Shown here: positions 29,093 to 39,171 of the stretch, one piece after another
How the letters are laid out: each line of letters starts with the position of its first letter
How positions within the stretch are numbered: position 1 is the first letter of the stretch
DNA from: Myxococcales bacterium
GTDB lineage: Bacteria > Myxococcota_A > Polyangia > Polyangiales > Polyangiaceae
Direction: 5' to 3'
Length of the DNA stretch: 64,000 bases
NCBI GenBank assembly: GCA_016706225.1
Contig: JADJKB010000003.1
Location: 310,001-374,000, forward strand
Translations under genes and position numbers: made by a program
The notes under the pieces: model-generated
Told to the model about the DNA's origin: nothing
Seen by the model: only the letters and a program-made list of their open reading frames with translations
The model's database searches: none

Positions 29093-29661
29093 ACAAGCCC
29101 ATCGCGACCACTCGCAGTGTCACGGGCATCCCGACGGGCCGACTTGCCGTCTGGTGGGTGATTGCCTCGGAAATCGTGATCTTCGGCGGGCTGCTGGCTT
29201 CGTACGTGATGCATCGCATCGGCCATCCCGAGTTCGGCAACTACGCCGCGAATACGAATACGTGGATCGGAGCCTTCAACACGCTCGTGCTGTTGTCTTC
29301 CAGCCTGTCGGCGGTGCTCGCGCACCAGGCCGCGGAGCGCAAGGACGGCCTGCGGGCGGCCAAACTGCTCGGGCTGACCATGCTGGGCGGCCTGACGTTC
29401 GCCGGCGTGAAGAGCGTGGAGTGGACCATCGAGATCTCCCACGGCTTCGTGCTCTACACGAACGCGTTCTGGTCTTTCTATTACACCGCCGCCGGGCTGC
29501 ACGCGCTGCACGTCATTGGCGGTGTGGTGATCATGGGCATCGTGGCGAGGGACGCGGCCAAGGGCCGAGAGCTGCAGCGGGTGGAGCTCATCGGCAACTA
29601 CTGGCACTTCGTGGACATCGTTTGGATCTTCCTGTTCCCGCTGCTCTACATCGCGAAGTGA
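29089..29661 (+). CDS. Heme-copper oxidase subunit III
   Basis: A 190-residue membrane protein with five helices, the short bacterial form of subunit III. It carries AVWWVIASEIVIFGGLLASY at the start, the conserved Glu in KSVEWTIEI, and the family signature GLHALHVIGGVVIMG, then NYWHFVDIVWIFLFPLLY. Subunit III stabilises the D-channel of subunit I. ATGA overlap with subunit I and 9 nt to subunit IV. Confidence 0.93.
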   Translation: MNKPIATTRSVTGIPTGRLAVWWVIASEIVIFGGLLASYVMHRIGHPEFGNYAANTNTWIGAFNTLVLLSSSLSAVLAHQAAERKDGLRAAKLLGLTMLGGLTFAGVKSVEWTIEISHGFVLYTNAFWSFYYTAAGLHALHVIGGVVIMGIVARDAAKGRELQRVELIGNYWHFVDIVWIFLFPLLYIAK

Positions 29662-29670
29662 GGCGAGGAA

Positions 29671-30492
29671 ATGTCCGGCAAAGACGAGATCAAGAACGAC
29701 GAACCTTCGACTGAAGAGCCGAAGGCTGCCGCAACCGAGGGCGACGACGACGCGGAGAAGAAGCCCGCGGCCGAAGCCGAGCCTGCGGCCAAAGCTGACC
29801 CGGCTCCAAGCGATGCCGAAGCCCAGCCTGCGGCCAAAGCTGACCCCGCTCCGAGCGATGCCGAGGCCGAGCCTGCGGCCAAAGCTGACGCCGCTCCGAG
29901 CGATGCCAAGGCCGAAACCCAGCCTGCTGCCAAAGCCGAGGCCGAGCCTGCGGCCAAGGCCAAGAGCGAGACCAACAACGAGACCGCGAGCGACGACGAC
30001 GGCAAAGTCGAGGCCGCGCCGCCCAAGAAAAGCAGCGAGCCCCCGCCGAAGCCCAAAGCGAAGCAGCCCGCGAAGGCCCACAGCACGCCTCCGCCGGCGA
30101 AGCCGCACAAAGCCGCCCACGCTGGGCACGGCGGCCACGCCGAAGCCCACGGCGACATGCACTACGTGCAGATCTGGGCCATCTTGGTCGTGCTCCTGGT
30201 CGCCAGTGTGCTCGGCCCGATGCTCGGGCACCCCTTCCTCACCCTGATCACGGCCTTTGGCATCGCGCTGGTGAAGGCGTTCATGGTGGCTAAGAACTTC
30301 ATGCACCTCAACATCGAGCGGCGTTACATCGTGTATCTGCTGGCGACGATGGTGGCGCTCATGGGCCTCTTCTTCGCCGGCGTGGCGCCCGACGTGATGA
30401 AACACAAGGGGCACAACTGGAAGAACGACGCCGCGGAGCGCGAGGTTCACCGGGCCCTCGAGGCCGCAAAACGCGGCGAGCACGGGCACTGA
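29671..30492 (+). CDS. Heme-copper oxidase subunit IV with a 160-residue low-complexity N-terminal extension
   Basis: A 273-residue protein. Residues about 165-255 are the prokaryotic subunit IV domain: three helices with VQIWAILVVLLVASVLGPML, TAFGIALVKAFMVAKNFMHL, and YLLATMVALMGLFFAGVAPD. Typical members are only about 90-110 residues. Here they are preceded by about 160 residues rich in Ala, Lys, Glu and Pro, including three copies of a 15-residue unit (AEAxPAAKADxAPSD), then a His-rich segment (HKAAHAGHGGHAEAHGDMH) next to the membrane that could bind metal. The extension would lie on the cytoplasmic side if helix 1 is N-in. A ribosome site GAGGCGAGGAA precedes the ATG. Confidence 0.88.
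   Translation: MSGKDEIKNDEPSTEEPKAAATEGDDDAEKKPAAEAEPAAKADPAPSDAEAQPAAKADPAPSDAEAEPAAKADAAPSDAKAETQPAAKAEAEPAAKAKSETNNETASDDDGKVEAAPPKKSSEPPPKPKAKQPAKAHSTPPPAKPHKAAHAGHGGHAEAHGDMHYVQIWAILVVLLVASVLGPMLGHPFLTLITAFGIALVKAFMVAKNFMHLNIERRYIVYLLATMVALMGLFFAGVAPDVMKHKGHNWKNDAAEREVHRALEAAKRGEHGH
29770..29904. repeat. Three 45-bp tandem repeats in the subunit IV gene
   Basis: Units at 29770-29814, 29815-29859 and 29860-29904, each coding for 15 residues of the form AEAxPAAKADxAPSD and differing by only a few bases. They are in frame, so length changes keep the gene open. Confidence 0.9.
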
Positions 30493-30526
30493 GCCGACTT
30501 GACGGAGCGCGCTGAGGAGCTACGAG

Positions 30527-31123
30527 ATGACCACGTTGACCGCGCACCTGGACCGCCCGTCGGGAGTCACGCCACGACGCGCGGGCGTGGCACCCAACGC
30601 CGTCGTCGGCATGCTGATCTTCGTCGTCGCCGAGGTCATGTTCTTCGCGGCGTTGATCAGCGCCTACATGGTGAGCCGGGTCAGCGCGACGGGGCCTTGG
30701 CCACCCATCGGGCAGCCGCGGCTCCCCATCGAAGCGACGGCGGTGAACACGGGCGCGCTGCTCGCGAGCGGGGTGGCCATGTTCTTCGCGAGCCGCCAGT
30801 TTCGCATCGAGCCGCTGCGCGCGAAGACCTTGCTCAAGACGTCGGCACTGCTCGGCGCGTGCTTCGTATGTTTTCAAGGTTACGAGTGGGTGCAGCTGAT
30901 CCGGCAGGGGTTGACTCTCAGCTCGAGCACCCACGGTGGGTTCTTCTACGTCATCGTCGGAGCCCACGCGCTGCACGCCATCGCCGGTCTCATCGTGCTG
31001 GCAATTGCGTACGCAAAACTCGCGCGAGACGAGCTCGAGAACGACTTCCTGACCGCCACCCGGATCTATTGGTACCTGGTGGTTGGCCTGTGGCCCTTCC
31101 TCTACTGGGCGATCTACCTGTGA
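30527..31123 (+). CDS. Second heme-copper oxidase subunit III-like protein
   Basis: A 198-residue membrane protein with five helices. Family marks: LIFVVAEVMFFAALISAY with the conserved Glu, CFQGYEWVQLIRQGLTL, FYVIVGAHALHAIAGLIVLA, and RIYWYLVVGLWPFLYWAIYL. It is thus a second subunit III homologue in the same operon, after subunit IV, and more like classical CoxC than the first copy. It may form part of the same enzyme or a split subunit III arrangement. The stop overlaps the next start by one base (TGATG). Confidence 0.9.
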   Translation: MTTLTAHLDRPSGVTPRRAGVAPNAVVGMLIFVVAEVMFFAALISAYMVSRVSATGPWPPIGQPRLPIEATAVNTGALLASGVAMFFASRQFRIEPLRAKTLLKTSALLGACFVCFQGYEWVQLIRQGLTLSSSTHGGFFYVIVGAHALHAIAGLIVLAIAYAKLARDELENDFLTATRIYWYLVVGLWPFLYWAIYL

Positions 31124-31398
31124 TGCGCCGAGCCGTTGCCGCGTGTGCGGCCCTCGCTGCTCTGCTCGTGTCGGTGGTCGCCAGTGCCTGTCCGGTGTGT
31201 GGCGTCGGCACGAACGAAGCCAACCGGCAGGCCTTCATCGGTTCCACCATCTTCTTGAGCCTGCTGCCCCTCGCCATGATGGGCGGGCTCATCGGTTGGG
31301 GGATCTGGCACGTGCGCCGACGCGAGCGAGAGCGCGAAACAGCTTTCACGAGCGCGGACCCCCTCGTACTCCAGGGACTCGATACCCCCGCCGAATAG
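31123..31398 (+). CDS. Small cysteine-containing membrane protein at the end of the oxidase operon
   Basis: A 91-residue protein; the ATG at 31123 overlaps the previous stop. Residues 1-22 form a signal peptide or helix ending VVASA, followed directly by CPVCGVGTNEANRQAFIGST, then a second helix (about 48-64, LLPLAMMGGLIGWGIW) and a basic RRRERERE stretch. The CxxC right after the export signal could bind copper or haem, or serve in metallocentre assembly; this is inference. Last gene of the operon; the convergent radical SAM gene ends 32 bp further on with no hairpin seen. Confidence 0.75.
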   Translation: MRRAVAACAALAALLVSVVASACPVCGVGTNEANRQAFIGSTIFLSLLPLAMMGGLIGWGIWHVRRRERERETAFTSADPLVLQGLDTPAE

Positions 31399-31430
31399 GC
31401 CGCCAATCGCGCTCGCCCGACCGTCGTGTG

Positions 31431-32672
31431 TCAGTAGATGAAACGTCGGATGTCGTAGCGCGCGATCGGCGCGTTGACACCCAGCTCCCGGAGCCCGCTC
31501 TGGAACCGCTGCGACTGCGCCTCGAGCTCGGGCGCCGCGAGCACGCCGAGCCGCTCACCGGCCGCTTCGTAGACGGAGCCCGAGTGCACCGTCAAAGGTG
31601 ACAGGTAGACTCTGTCCTGTCTCGTGAGCGCCATCCGAGCGACCGAGCTCAGAGTCTCGCGGATGTGCTCGGCTTCGAGCTCCGCTCCTCCGGCACCCAC
31701 GAGTACGATGACACCGACGCGGATGCCCGCAGCGTGCAGCCGCTCGACGAGGTCCTCAGCGGCGGCCGCTTCGGCTGGTTTACCCAGTGCAGCGAGCACC
31801 GCAGGGCTCGCGCTCTCGAGGCCGAGCGCCACGCTCGCGAGGCCGCGCTGTCGAAGCTCGACCAGCTCGGGCAGCGATTTGAGCTTCGAAAACGCATCGA
31901 TGAACGCCGACATCACCCCGAATGACGCCGGGGCCTCGCTGCGGGCCAGCTCGTCTCGCACGAGCTCGAGCAGCGGCAAGAGTTTGTCTCGGGAGACCAC
32001 CAGCGCGTTGGCCTGACCCAGAAACACCCCTCTCCTCAGCGGAAGCGCACGCCCGACCAGTGCGAGCACCCGCGCCAGGTGTTCCTTCAGCGCCGCGGGT
32101 GTCTTCACCGAGAAGGTCGTGTCGCGATACAGGTGACAGAAGCTGCAGCGGTTCCAGGAGCAGCCCGACGTCAGCTGCACCACGAGCGCCCGGTTCTCTG
32201 CCGGCGGCAGGATGGGGATCGGCTCGTAGGTCTCGCGAAAACGCGCGGCGAGCTCGCGGTAGGCATCGGCGGTTGCGAAAGCGCCGGCGCGGGTCAACGG
32301 CTCGGCAAGCTCGGGATCGGCGTCGGCCGGCAAGACGTCGGCAGCTCGGCGCACGAGCTCAGCCACCCGCCCGAAGACGGAGCCGGCCTCCAGACCCGAC
32401 AACACCCGGAGCCCGAAGGACCGGGAGCGGCCGTCGCGCGCGACGTCGACCTTTCGCACGCGACCATCCAAGCCACGCTGGTACGAGCTGCCCGCGAGCC
32501 AAGCACGGTGCAGACGCCCATCGAGATCGAGGTGAACCAGATCGTCGGCTCCGGCAAACAACGACAAGAGGTGAGCCTTGCGTGCCAGCGCGAGCTCGGG
32601 AGACAGCCGCAGCACCGAGCGATACGCCGAGCCAACCTCGTGCGAGGTGTCGAGCTCGGGGGTCTCGCTCAT
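31431..32672 (-). CDS. Radical SAM protein with a CX4CX2C cluster motif
   Basis: A 413-residue protein. A 150-residue N-terminal region has no assignment. The radical SAM core starts with LTSGCSWNRCSFCHLYRDTTF: Cys171, Cys176, Cys179, i.e. CX4CX2C instead of the canonical CX3CX2C. I recall the WNRC(T/S)FC form from a COG1032-like subgroup without a B12 domain. Later core elements: VFLGQANALVVSRD, LGLESASPAVLAALGK, and GIRVGVIVLVGAGG. Substrate unknown. The start overlaps the end of dacB by 4 nt (ATGA), so the two are translationally coupled, hinting at a peptidoglycan or envelope link that I cannot test here. Confidence 0.82.
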   Translation of the reverse strand: MSETPELDTSHEVGSAYRSVLRLSPELALARKAHLLSLFAGADDLVHLDLDGRLHRAWLAGSSYQRGLDGRVRKVDVARDGRSRSFGLRVLSGLEAGSVFGRVAELVRRAADVLPADADPELAEPLTRAGAFATADAYRELAARFRETYEPIPILPPAENRALVVQLTSGCSWNRCSFCHLYRDTTFSVKTPAALKEHLARVLALVGRALPLRRGVFLGQANALVVSRDKLLPLLELVRDELARSEAPASFGVMSAFIDAFSKLKSLPELVELRQRGLASVALGLESASPAVLAALGKPAEAAAAEDLVERLHAAGIRVGVIVLVGAGGAELEAEHIRETLSSVARMALTRQDRVYLSPLTVHSGSVYEAAGERLGVLAAPELEAQSQRFQSGLRELGVNAPIARYDIRRFIY

Positions 32673-34117
32673 TTTTCCGAAGCCGCCTGCGCCACGACGC
32701 GATCGATGCCGCGGCGCTGTTCGTCCGCCTTGCCGGCAATGCCGTTGATCAAGACGGCGAAGGCGATGCGGGGTTTACCGCCGGAACCGAGGACAAAGCC
32801 CGCCAGCGCGTGGGCCCGGGCGAGCGTGCCGGTCTTCGCCCGGATATTTCCCCGGAGCCCCCGCGCGCGATAACGATTTCTCAGCGTTCCATCGACGCCG
32901 CCGACCGCGAGCTGATCGAGAAAAGCAGCACCGATCTTGCTGTCGCGCTGCGCGGCGTCGAGCGCTCGCACCAGGACGCCGGCGCTCACCCGGTTGGCGT
33001 CGAACAGCCCCGACCCGTTCGTGATCCGGGTATCGGACTCGAGAGCTCCGGCCGATTGCAGCCAGTCCCGCACGGCCTTGGCCCCGTCGGCGCTGCTGCC
33101 GGCGCCGTGAGTTGCCGCCGAACCGAGCGCCTTGAGCAGGGTCTCGGCGTAGAAATTGTCGCTGTTCTTGCCCAGCTCGCGCACGAGCACGGACAAGGGT
33201 TCGCTCTGCTTCTCGACCAGGATGCTCGTTTCGCCGCTCCCACCCGCGCTGACACCCCCGTCGACACTCACGCCACGTCGCTTGAGCTGCGCCCTGAGAA
33301 CATAGCCGGCGTAGAGCTCCGGGTTGTCGATGCGCTTGGCAAAGCTGCCCTTCGTACCGAGCGCGATGCTCCCGGATACCCGGATCGTCAGCGCCTGCCC
33401 GCTCGGCCGCATGTCGACGTGCAGTTTGCGACCCGAGCCTTTTTTTCCGGTGACGATCTTGCCTTCGACCTCGACGTAACCGGCTGGGTCCACACTCACC
33501 TTGGCGGGCTCACCCAGGCTGGTGGGTTCGACGCGAACCACGAAGGCGTTCTGGTCCAGCGAGACGGCGCTCACGGGCGCGCGAAACGCGGCCCACTCGT
33601 TCGGTTGTTGTTCGAACGCGGGCGGGGTGAACTTGGCGTCGAAGGCAGCCTGATCGACCAGGATCGCCTTCACGCGCTTGAGGCCGAGGTCAGCGACGTC
33701 CTTCGCCATGCGCTCGAGATCCCGCGCGCGCAGCGAGGGGTCGCCGGTGGAGCGCAGCACCAATCGGTCGACCGTGCCGTCGCTGAGTTTTCCGTACAGG
33801 CCGGTGCGAAAACGATGAGCCGGCCCCAGCTCCATCAGCACCGCGGCGGCGGTCAGGACCTTGGCATTGGACGCGGGGTTCAACGCCAGGCCGGGATTTT
33901 TTGCCGCGATCACCCGCTGAGTCCCGAGCTCGACCACCAACGCGGAGAGCTCGCCCTTTTGCCGCCGAACCCAGCCATCGAGCTGATCCAGGCGGCGTGC
34001 GGTCGGCCCGGCCGAGGCAGCCGCCTCGACCGCCGGCGGCAGCGCGTCGGCCCACGCGGGCGCCACGCCCGCGAGGCCGAGGGCAGCGCCAAAGAGCAGG
34101 GGCCGGATCCGAACCAT
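32669..34117 (-). CDS. dacB: D-alanyl-D-alanine carboxypeptidase/endopeptidase, DacB (PBP4) type
   Basis: A 482-residue periplasmic serine peptidase of family S13 that trims or cleaves peptidoglycan cross-links. Signal peptide MVRIRPLLFGAALGLAGVAP..AWA-D (about 1-23). The three penicillin-binding motifs are in order: Ser83-Asn-Ala-Lys86 (PASNAKVLTAA), Ser319-Asp-Asn321 (KNSDNFYAE), Lys428-Thr-Gly430 (RAKTGTLA). The long insert between the first two motifs is typical of the PBP4 class. Length is normal. It is the first gene of a two-gene minus-strand unit with the radical SAM gene, and divergent from the ABC binding protein. Confidence 0.93.
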   Translation of the reverse strand: MVRIRPLLFGAALGLAGVAPAWADALPPAVEAAASAGPTARRLDQLDGWVRRQKGELSALVVELGTQRVIAAKNPGLALNPASNAKVLTAAAVLMELGPAHRFRTGLYGKLSDGTVDRLVLRSTGDPSLRARDLERMAKDVADLGLKRVKAILVDQAAFDAKFTPPAFEQQPNEWAAFRAPVSAVSLDQNAFVVRVEPTSLGEPAKVSVDPAGYVEVEGKIVTGKKGSGRKLHVDMRPSGQALTIRVSGSIALGTKGSFAKRIDNPELYAGYVLRAQLKRRGVSVDGGVSAGGSGETSILVEKQSEPLSVLVRELGKNSDNFYAETLLKALGSAATHGAGSSADGAKAVRDWLQSAGALESDTRITNGSGLFDANRVSAGVLVRALDAAQRDSKIGAAFLDQLAVGGVDGTLRNRYRARGLRGNIRAKTGTLARAHALAGFVLGSGGKPRIAFAVLINGIAGKADEQRRGIDRVVAQAASEK

Positions 34118-34221
34118 CGATCTTCCCAGATACCGTCGAATCGAACGGCGGTCGAGTTCTGGCCATTCCTGGCGAATGACCGAAGCTCGCCCCGACGATC
34201 GGGCTGATCTATTAGAGCGGT

Positions 34222-35706
34222 GTGCGGGTACTCGGCAGGATCGTCGGTTTTGCTGCGCTGCTGTCGAGCTGCGCGGGCCCCACCTCCGGCGGTGAGCGCG
34301 CGATCGAGATCGTGCTCCCTACCGAGATCGCGACCCTGGACCCGCGCTTCTCGACGCGCGGGCACGACGTGAAGACCACGCGCCTGATCCACGCCGGGCT
34401 GGTCGGACTCGATGCGGACACCCTCGAGCCGATCCCCCTCGCGGCCAAGGCCTGGACCTTCGTCTCGGAGCGAACGCTGGAGCTCGAGCTGCGTCCGGGA
34501 GTCCGGTTTCAGAGCGGCAAACCCCTCGAAGCGGCCGACGTGTGCGCGACCTTGAAGGCCATCGCGGATCCCGCGCTCGGCAGCCCGCACCGGGCGGTGG
34601 TCAAGGCCATCGGCAGCTGCACCCCGCTACCGAACGGGCGGCTTCGTCTCGAGCTCGAGCACGCGCGCGCGACCCTGCTCACGGATCTCGAGGTCCCCAT
34701 CTTGCGGGAGGATCAAGCGCGGCTCGGGCCAAGGCCGCTCGGTGATCTGGACGGCCTCGGCCCGTACCGCGTGCAGAGCGCTACCCCCTCCGTGGTCGAG
34801 CTCGAGCCTGCGGACACCGGGCTCGTTCCCAAACCTCGGCACGCCCTGGTCATTCGCAGCATCCGCGACGAGAACGCCCGCGCGCTCCGGCTGTTGGCCG
34901 GGCGCGCGGACATCGCGCCCAACGCCCTCTCCCCCACGCTCTTGCCGTCGCTCGACGGCCGAGCAGGGCTTACCGTGCGTTCGCGGGCAGGCGCCAACGT
35001 GAGCTACCTGCTGTTCCAGAACGATCGTCCGCCGTTCGATCGCCCCGAAGTGCGGCGAGCAATCGGGCAGGCCATCGATCGCGAGCGCATCGTACGAACC
35101 TTGCTGGCGGGACGGGGCGAGACGGCGCGCGGTCTGTTACCCCGCGGACACTGGGCCGCACCGGCATCGGCGGTTGCGCTGGCCTACGATCCGGCGGCGG
35201 CGAAGGCGGTGCTGTCGAGTCTGCCGCCGGTCACCCTCGTCACGAGCACGGATCGCCTGCGCTTGACCATTGCACGGGCGATGGCGCAGATGCTCGGAGA
35301 CGCCGGCCTCGAGGTCCGCGTGGTGTCCCTCGACTTCGGCGTGTTGCTCGCCCGCCTCGACAGCGGTGATTTCGAAATGGCGACGCTGCAAATGCCGGAG
35401 CTGACCGAGCCCAACGTGCTCAGCTGGTTCTTCCACCCCCGCGGGGTTCCGGGGGAAGGAGGCGAAGGGAAGAACCGCGCTCGTTATCGCGACGCCGACG
35501 TGGGGCGCTGGCTCGATGACGCTGGCAAGACGCGCGATCTCGCAACCCGGCGCGCGCGCTACGGCGAAATTGCGACCAGCATGGCGCGCGATTTGCCCGT
35601 CCTACCGCTCTGGCACGAGGATCAGGTCGCCGTGGTCTCCGAGCGCGCCGCGAAGTTCTCACTCTCGGCCGAGGGCCGCTGGCTGCAGGTCGCGCAGCTG
35701 CCCTGA
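34222..35706 (+). CDS. ABC transporter substrate-binding lipoprotein, family 5 (peptide/nickel type)
   Basis: A 494-residue protein with a GTG start and lipobox LLSSC (Cys17). Family 5 marks: TLDPRFSTRGHDVKTTRLIH, then LAAKAWTFVSERTLELELRP and GVRFQSGKPLEAADVCATLK, RPEVRRAIGQAIDRERIVRT for the hinge region, and DLPVLPLWHEDQVAVV near the end. Such proteins bind oligopeptides or other large ligands in the periplasm. No permease or ATPase gene is adjacent, so it must work with subunits encoded elsewhere, or serve as a ligand sensor. Next gene starts 26 nt downstream. Confidence 0.88.
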   Translation: MRVLGRIVGFAALLSSCAGPTSGGERAIEIVLPTEIATLDPRFSTRGHDVKTTRLIHAGLVGLDADTLEPIPLAAKAWTFVSERTLELELRPGVRFQSGKPLEAADVCATLKAIADPALGSPHRAVVKAIGSCTPLPNGRLRLELEHARATLLTDLEVPILREDQARLGPRPLGDLDGLGPYRVQSATPSVVELEPADTGLVPKPRHALVIRSIRDENARALRLLAGRADIAPNALSPTLLPSLDGRAGLTVRSRAGANVSYLLFQNDRPPFDRPEVRRAIGQAIDRERIVRTLLAGRGETARGLLPRGHWAAPASAVALAYDPAAAKAVLSSLPPVTLVTSTDRLRLTIARAMAQMLGDAGLEVRVVSLDFGVLLARLDSGDFEMATLQMPELTEPNVLSWFFHPRGVPGEGGEGKNRARYRDADVGRWLDDAGKTRDLATRRARYGEIATSMARDLPVLPLWHEDQVAVVSERAAKFSLSAEGRWLQVAQLP

Positions 35707-35732
35707 AGTACCGGCGTTTTTCCCGAGCTGGC

Positions 35733-36344
35733 GTGACAAAGCAGACGATCTCGAGCCGGACGGCTTGCGCTCCGGCGGCCGCCTGGACGATAAGGCGATC
35801 CGTGCGGCTCAGCCCCCTCTGCCCAGTTCTCGCGCTCAGCGTCTGTCTGACGGCGGTGACCACGGTGCGCCCTGCCCACGCCGACGAACCCCAGCGCCCG
35901 ACCCGAGTGGCGGCAGACGTCTATCCTGCGCCGAACACCCAGCTCGACCTCGCATTGGTTGGTGTGGGCGTGACGGCCGCCTGGTACGGAGCAGCCCTCG
36001 GATTTTCGTACGCCTGGCCCGACGCACCCGGCGCGGACAACCTGCGCATCCCGGTGGCGGGCCCGTGGATGGCACTTGGTGAGACCGGCTGTGCGAATGA
36101 CGATCCGAACTGCTCCACCTTCACCGTCGTGCTGCGGGCCATCCTGACCACGTTGGACGCGGTCGGGCAGACCGGCGGCGTGCTCGTGGTCGCGGAAGCG
36201 GCGTTCTTGCCAACGCAGGAACCCTCCGCCTCACCCAGACGTCCGCGACCCAAGCTTCGACGAGAGCAGGGGCTACGTGTCCTGCCCGTGCCGTACACGG
36301 CTGGCACTGACGGGGTTGGCCTCGGCCTCGTCGGCCGATTCTGA
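35733..36344 (+). CDS. Exported protein of unknown function
   Basis: A 203-residue protein if the GTG at 35733 is used; a GTG at 35802 gives a cleaner signal peptide (VRLSPLCPVLALSVCLTAVT..AHA-D). The mature part has two or three hydrophobic stretches (DLALVGVGVTAAWYGAALGF, VVLRAILTTLDAVGQTGGVL), a pair of cysteines (ETGCANDDPNCSTF), and a basic Pro/Arg segment near the C-terminus, ending GVGLGLVGRF. I recall the PWMALGETGC-type element from other Polyangia exported proteins, without known function. Same strand as the binding protein upstream and probably co-transcribed. Confidence 0.65.
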   Translation: MTKQTISSRTACAPAAAWTIRRSVRLSPLCPVLALSVCLTAVTTVRPAHADEPQRPTRVAADVYPAPNTQLDLALVGVGVTAAWYGAALGFSYAWPDAPGADNLRIPVAGPWMALGETGCANDDPNCSTFTVVLRAILTTLDAVGQTGGVLVVAEAAFLPTQEPSASPRRPRPKLRREQGLRVLPVPYTAGTDGVGLGLVGRF

Positions 36345-36401
36345 AGCGTCACGCGCCCGGCGCTTGCGGCGGCGAGAGCACTCCGGAGTGCGCTCGGTCG
36401 G

Positions 36402-36437
36402 CGCGCGTGAAACTTGCGTGACGGCGTTTCACGCGCG
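36402..36437. promoter_or_regulatory. 12-bp perfect inverted repeat in the pyrG leader
   Basis: CGCGCGTGAAAC (36402-36413) and GTTTCACGCGCG (36426-36437) around a 12-nt loop, about 100 bp before pyrG. No T tract follows. It could end the upstream transcript, act as an attenuator arm, or be a two-arm operator. A separate 10-bp palindrome ACTCCGGAGT lies at 36379-36388. Confidence 0.5.
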
Positions 36438-36535
36438 TCGTGGGCCAGCGTTTCCGCGCACATGGTCGTGGTCGAAATATCGGGGGTGCCAATCTCGCTC
36501 AGGCGTGTTACTCCGCCACGCTTGGAGGTCGAGCG

Positions 36536-38200
<1,665 letters not shown>

Positions 38201-38202
38201 GT

Positions 38203-38215
38203 CCCCTCCGAGGGG
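38203..38215. terminator. Short hairpin between pyrG and the convergent kinase-like gene
   Basis: CCCCT-CCG-AGGGG, extendable outward through TGAG/CTCA with small mismatches, in the 18-bp gap between the two stop codons (38200 and 38219). Weak but well placed as a shared terminator. Confidence 0.4.
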
Positions 38216-38218
38216 TGC

Positions 38219-39151
38219 TCAGCGGACCACGAGCATACGCACCCGCGGGCCTGCGCTGACCGTGAGGCGTTTGGCGCTCAGTAGCTCGCCGTCGAGCACG
38301 TACGGTCCCTCGGAGTCGGGGAACTCCACCGAGAAGCTACCCACCAGGTCATCGAAACACCCGGCGCCTCGCAGCCGTTTGCCCAGCAGCACCCGCGGCG
38401 CTTGGGGGCCGAGCGCTCGGGCCGAGAGTGGAGCGGCGACCAGATGTGGGCGCTCGGGGTCCTCCGCCGCGCGGTGGGCCACCAGCATGTGGAGCCCAAG
38501 ATCGCGCACGACGGCGCACACAACGAGGCTGTAGGCAGCGGGGGCGAGCTTCTGCCCATCCACCTCGAGCTTGCAGGGCAGCGGCTCGAGGACGCTGCGC
38601 GAGTAGCCGTCACCGATGAACGAACCGACGAACACCCGCGCGACGATTCGTGCAGCAGTGGCGTAGCCGCCAGCGCCGGCCGCGTAATAACGTCGGAAGA
38701 AGCGCGCAACCAGCCCGGTGCCAAAGATGAACCCGACGCGCGTGGCACCGCCCTCTTCGCTCACACGGAGGGTCGGCTGCAGCCTGACGTCGAGCACCTC
38801 GGATGCGCTGGTTGCGCGACGCACACTCTCGACCAGGCCAGCGCGCTGACCCAGATTCTTCGCGACAGTCGCGACGGTGCCGCCGGGCGCCAGGCAGATC
38901 TCCGGCAGTGGATCGCTGCCACACTCGGCGAGCGCGCTGAGCGATGCCATGAAGGTGCCGTCCCCGCCGCACAACACGACGCGCTCGGTGCCCGCCGCGC
39001 GGATCTCCGCCGCCGCGGCGCGAAGCTCCGCCATGGTATGGGTGACGAACACCCGGGCGCGCTCACCCGCCGCCCGGGTGACCTCGAGGGAAAGCCGCCG
39101 ATCCGCGGCAAATGCGGCGGCATTGGGGTTGACGACGACGTCGGTCCTCAC
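38219..39151 (-). CDS. Diacylglycerol/sphingosine kinase-like protein
   Basis: A 310-residue cytoplasmic lipid kinase-fold protein. Residues 1-130 hold the catalytic domain: VNPNAAAF for the nucleotide start, CGGDGTFMASLS (residues 61-72) for ATP binding, and LAPGGTVATVAKNLG as the second glycine motif (usual form PxGTxNDxAR). The replacement of Asn-Asp by Val-Ala in that motif is a departure. The C-terminal beta-sandwich ends with VLDGELLSAKRLTVSA, close to the DGE motif of the family. Substrate lipid unknown. Divergent from the HEAT-repeat lipoprotein with only 20 bp between starts, so their promoters must overlap coding sequence. Confidence 0.85.
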   Translation of the reverse strand: MRTDVVVNPNAAAFAADRRLSLEVTRAAGERARVFVTHTMAELRAAAAEIRAAGTERVVLCGGDGTFMASLSALAECGSDPLPEICLAPGGTVATVAKNLGQRAGLVESVRRATSASEVLDVRLQPTLRVSEEGGATRVGFIFGTGLVARFFRRYYAAGAGGYATAARIVARVFVGSFIGDGYSRSVLEPLPCKLEVDGQKLAPAAYSLVVCAVVRDLGLHMLVAHRAAEDPERPHLVAAPLSARALGPQAPRVLLGKRLRGAGCFDDLVGSFSVEFPDSEGPYVLDGELLSAKRLTVSAGPRVRMLVVR

Positions 39152-39171
39152 TGTGCTATCACCGTCCGAAC

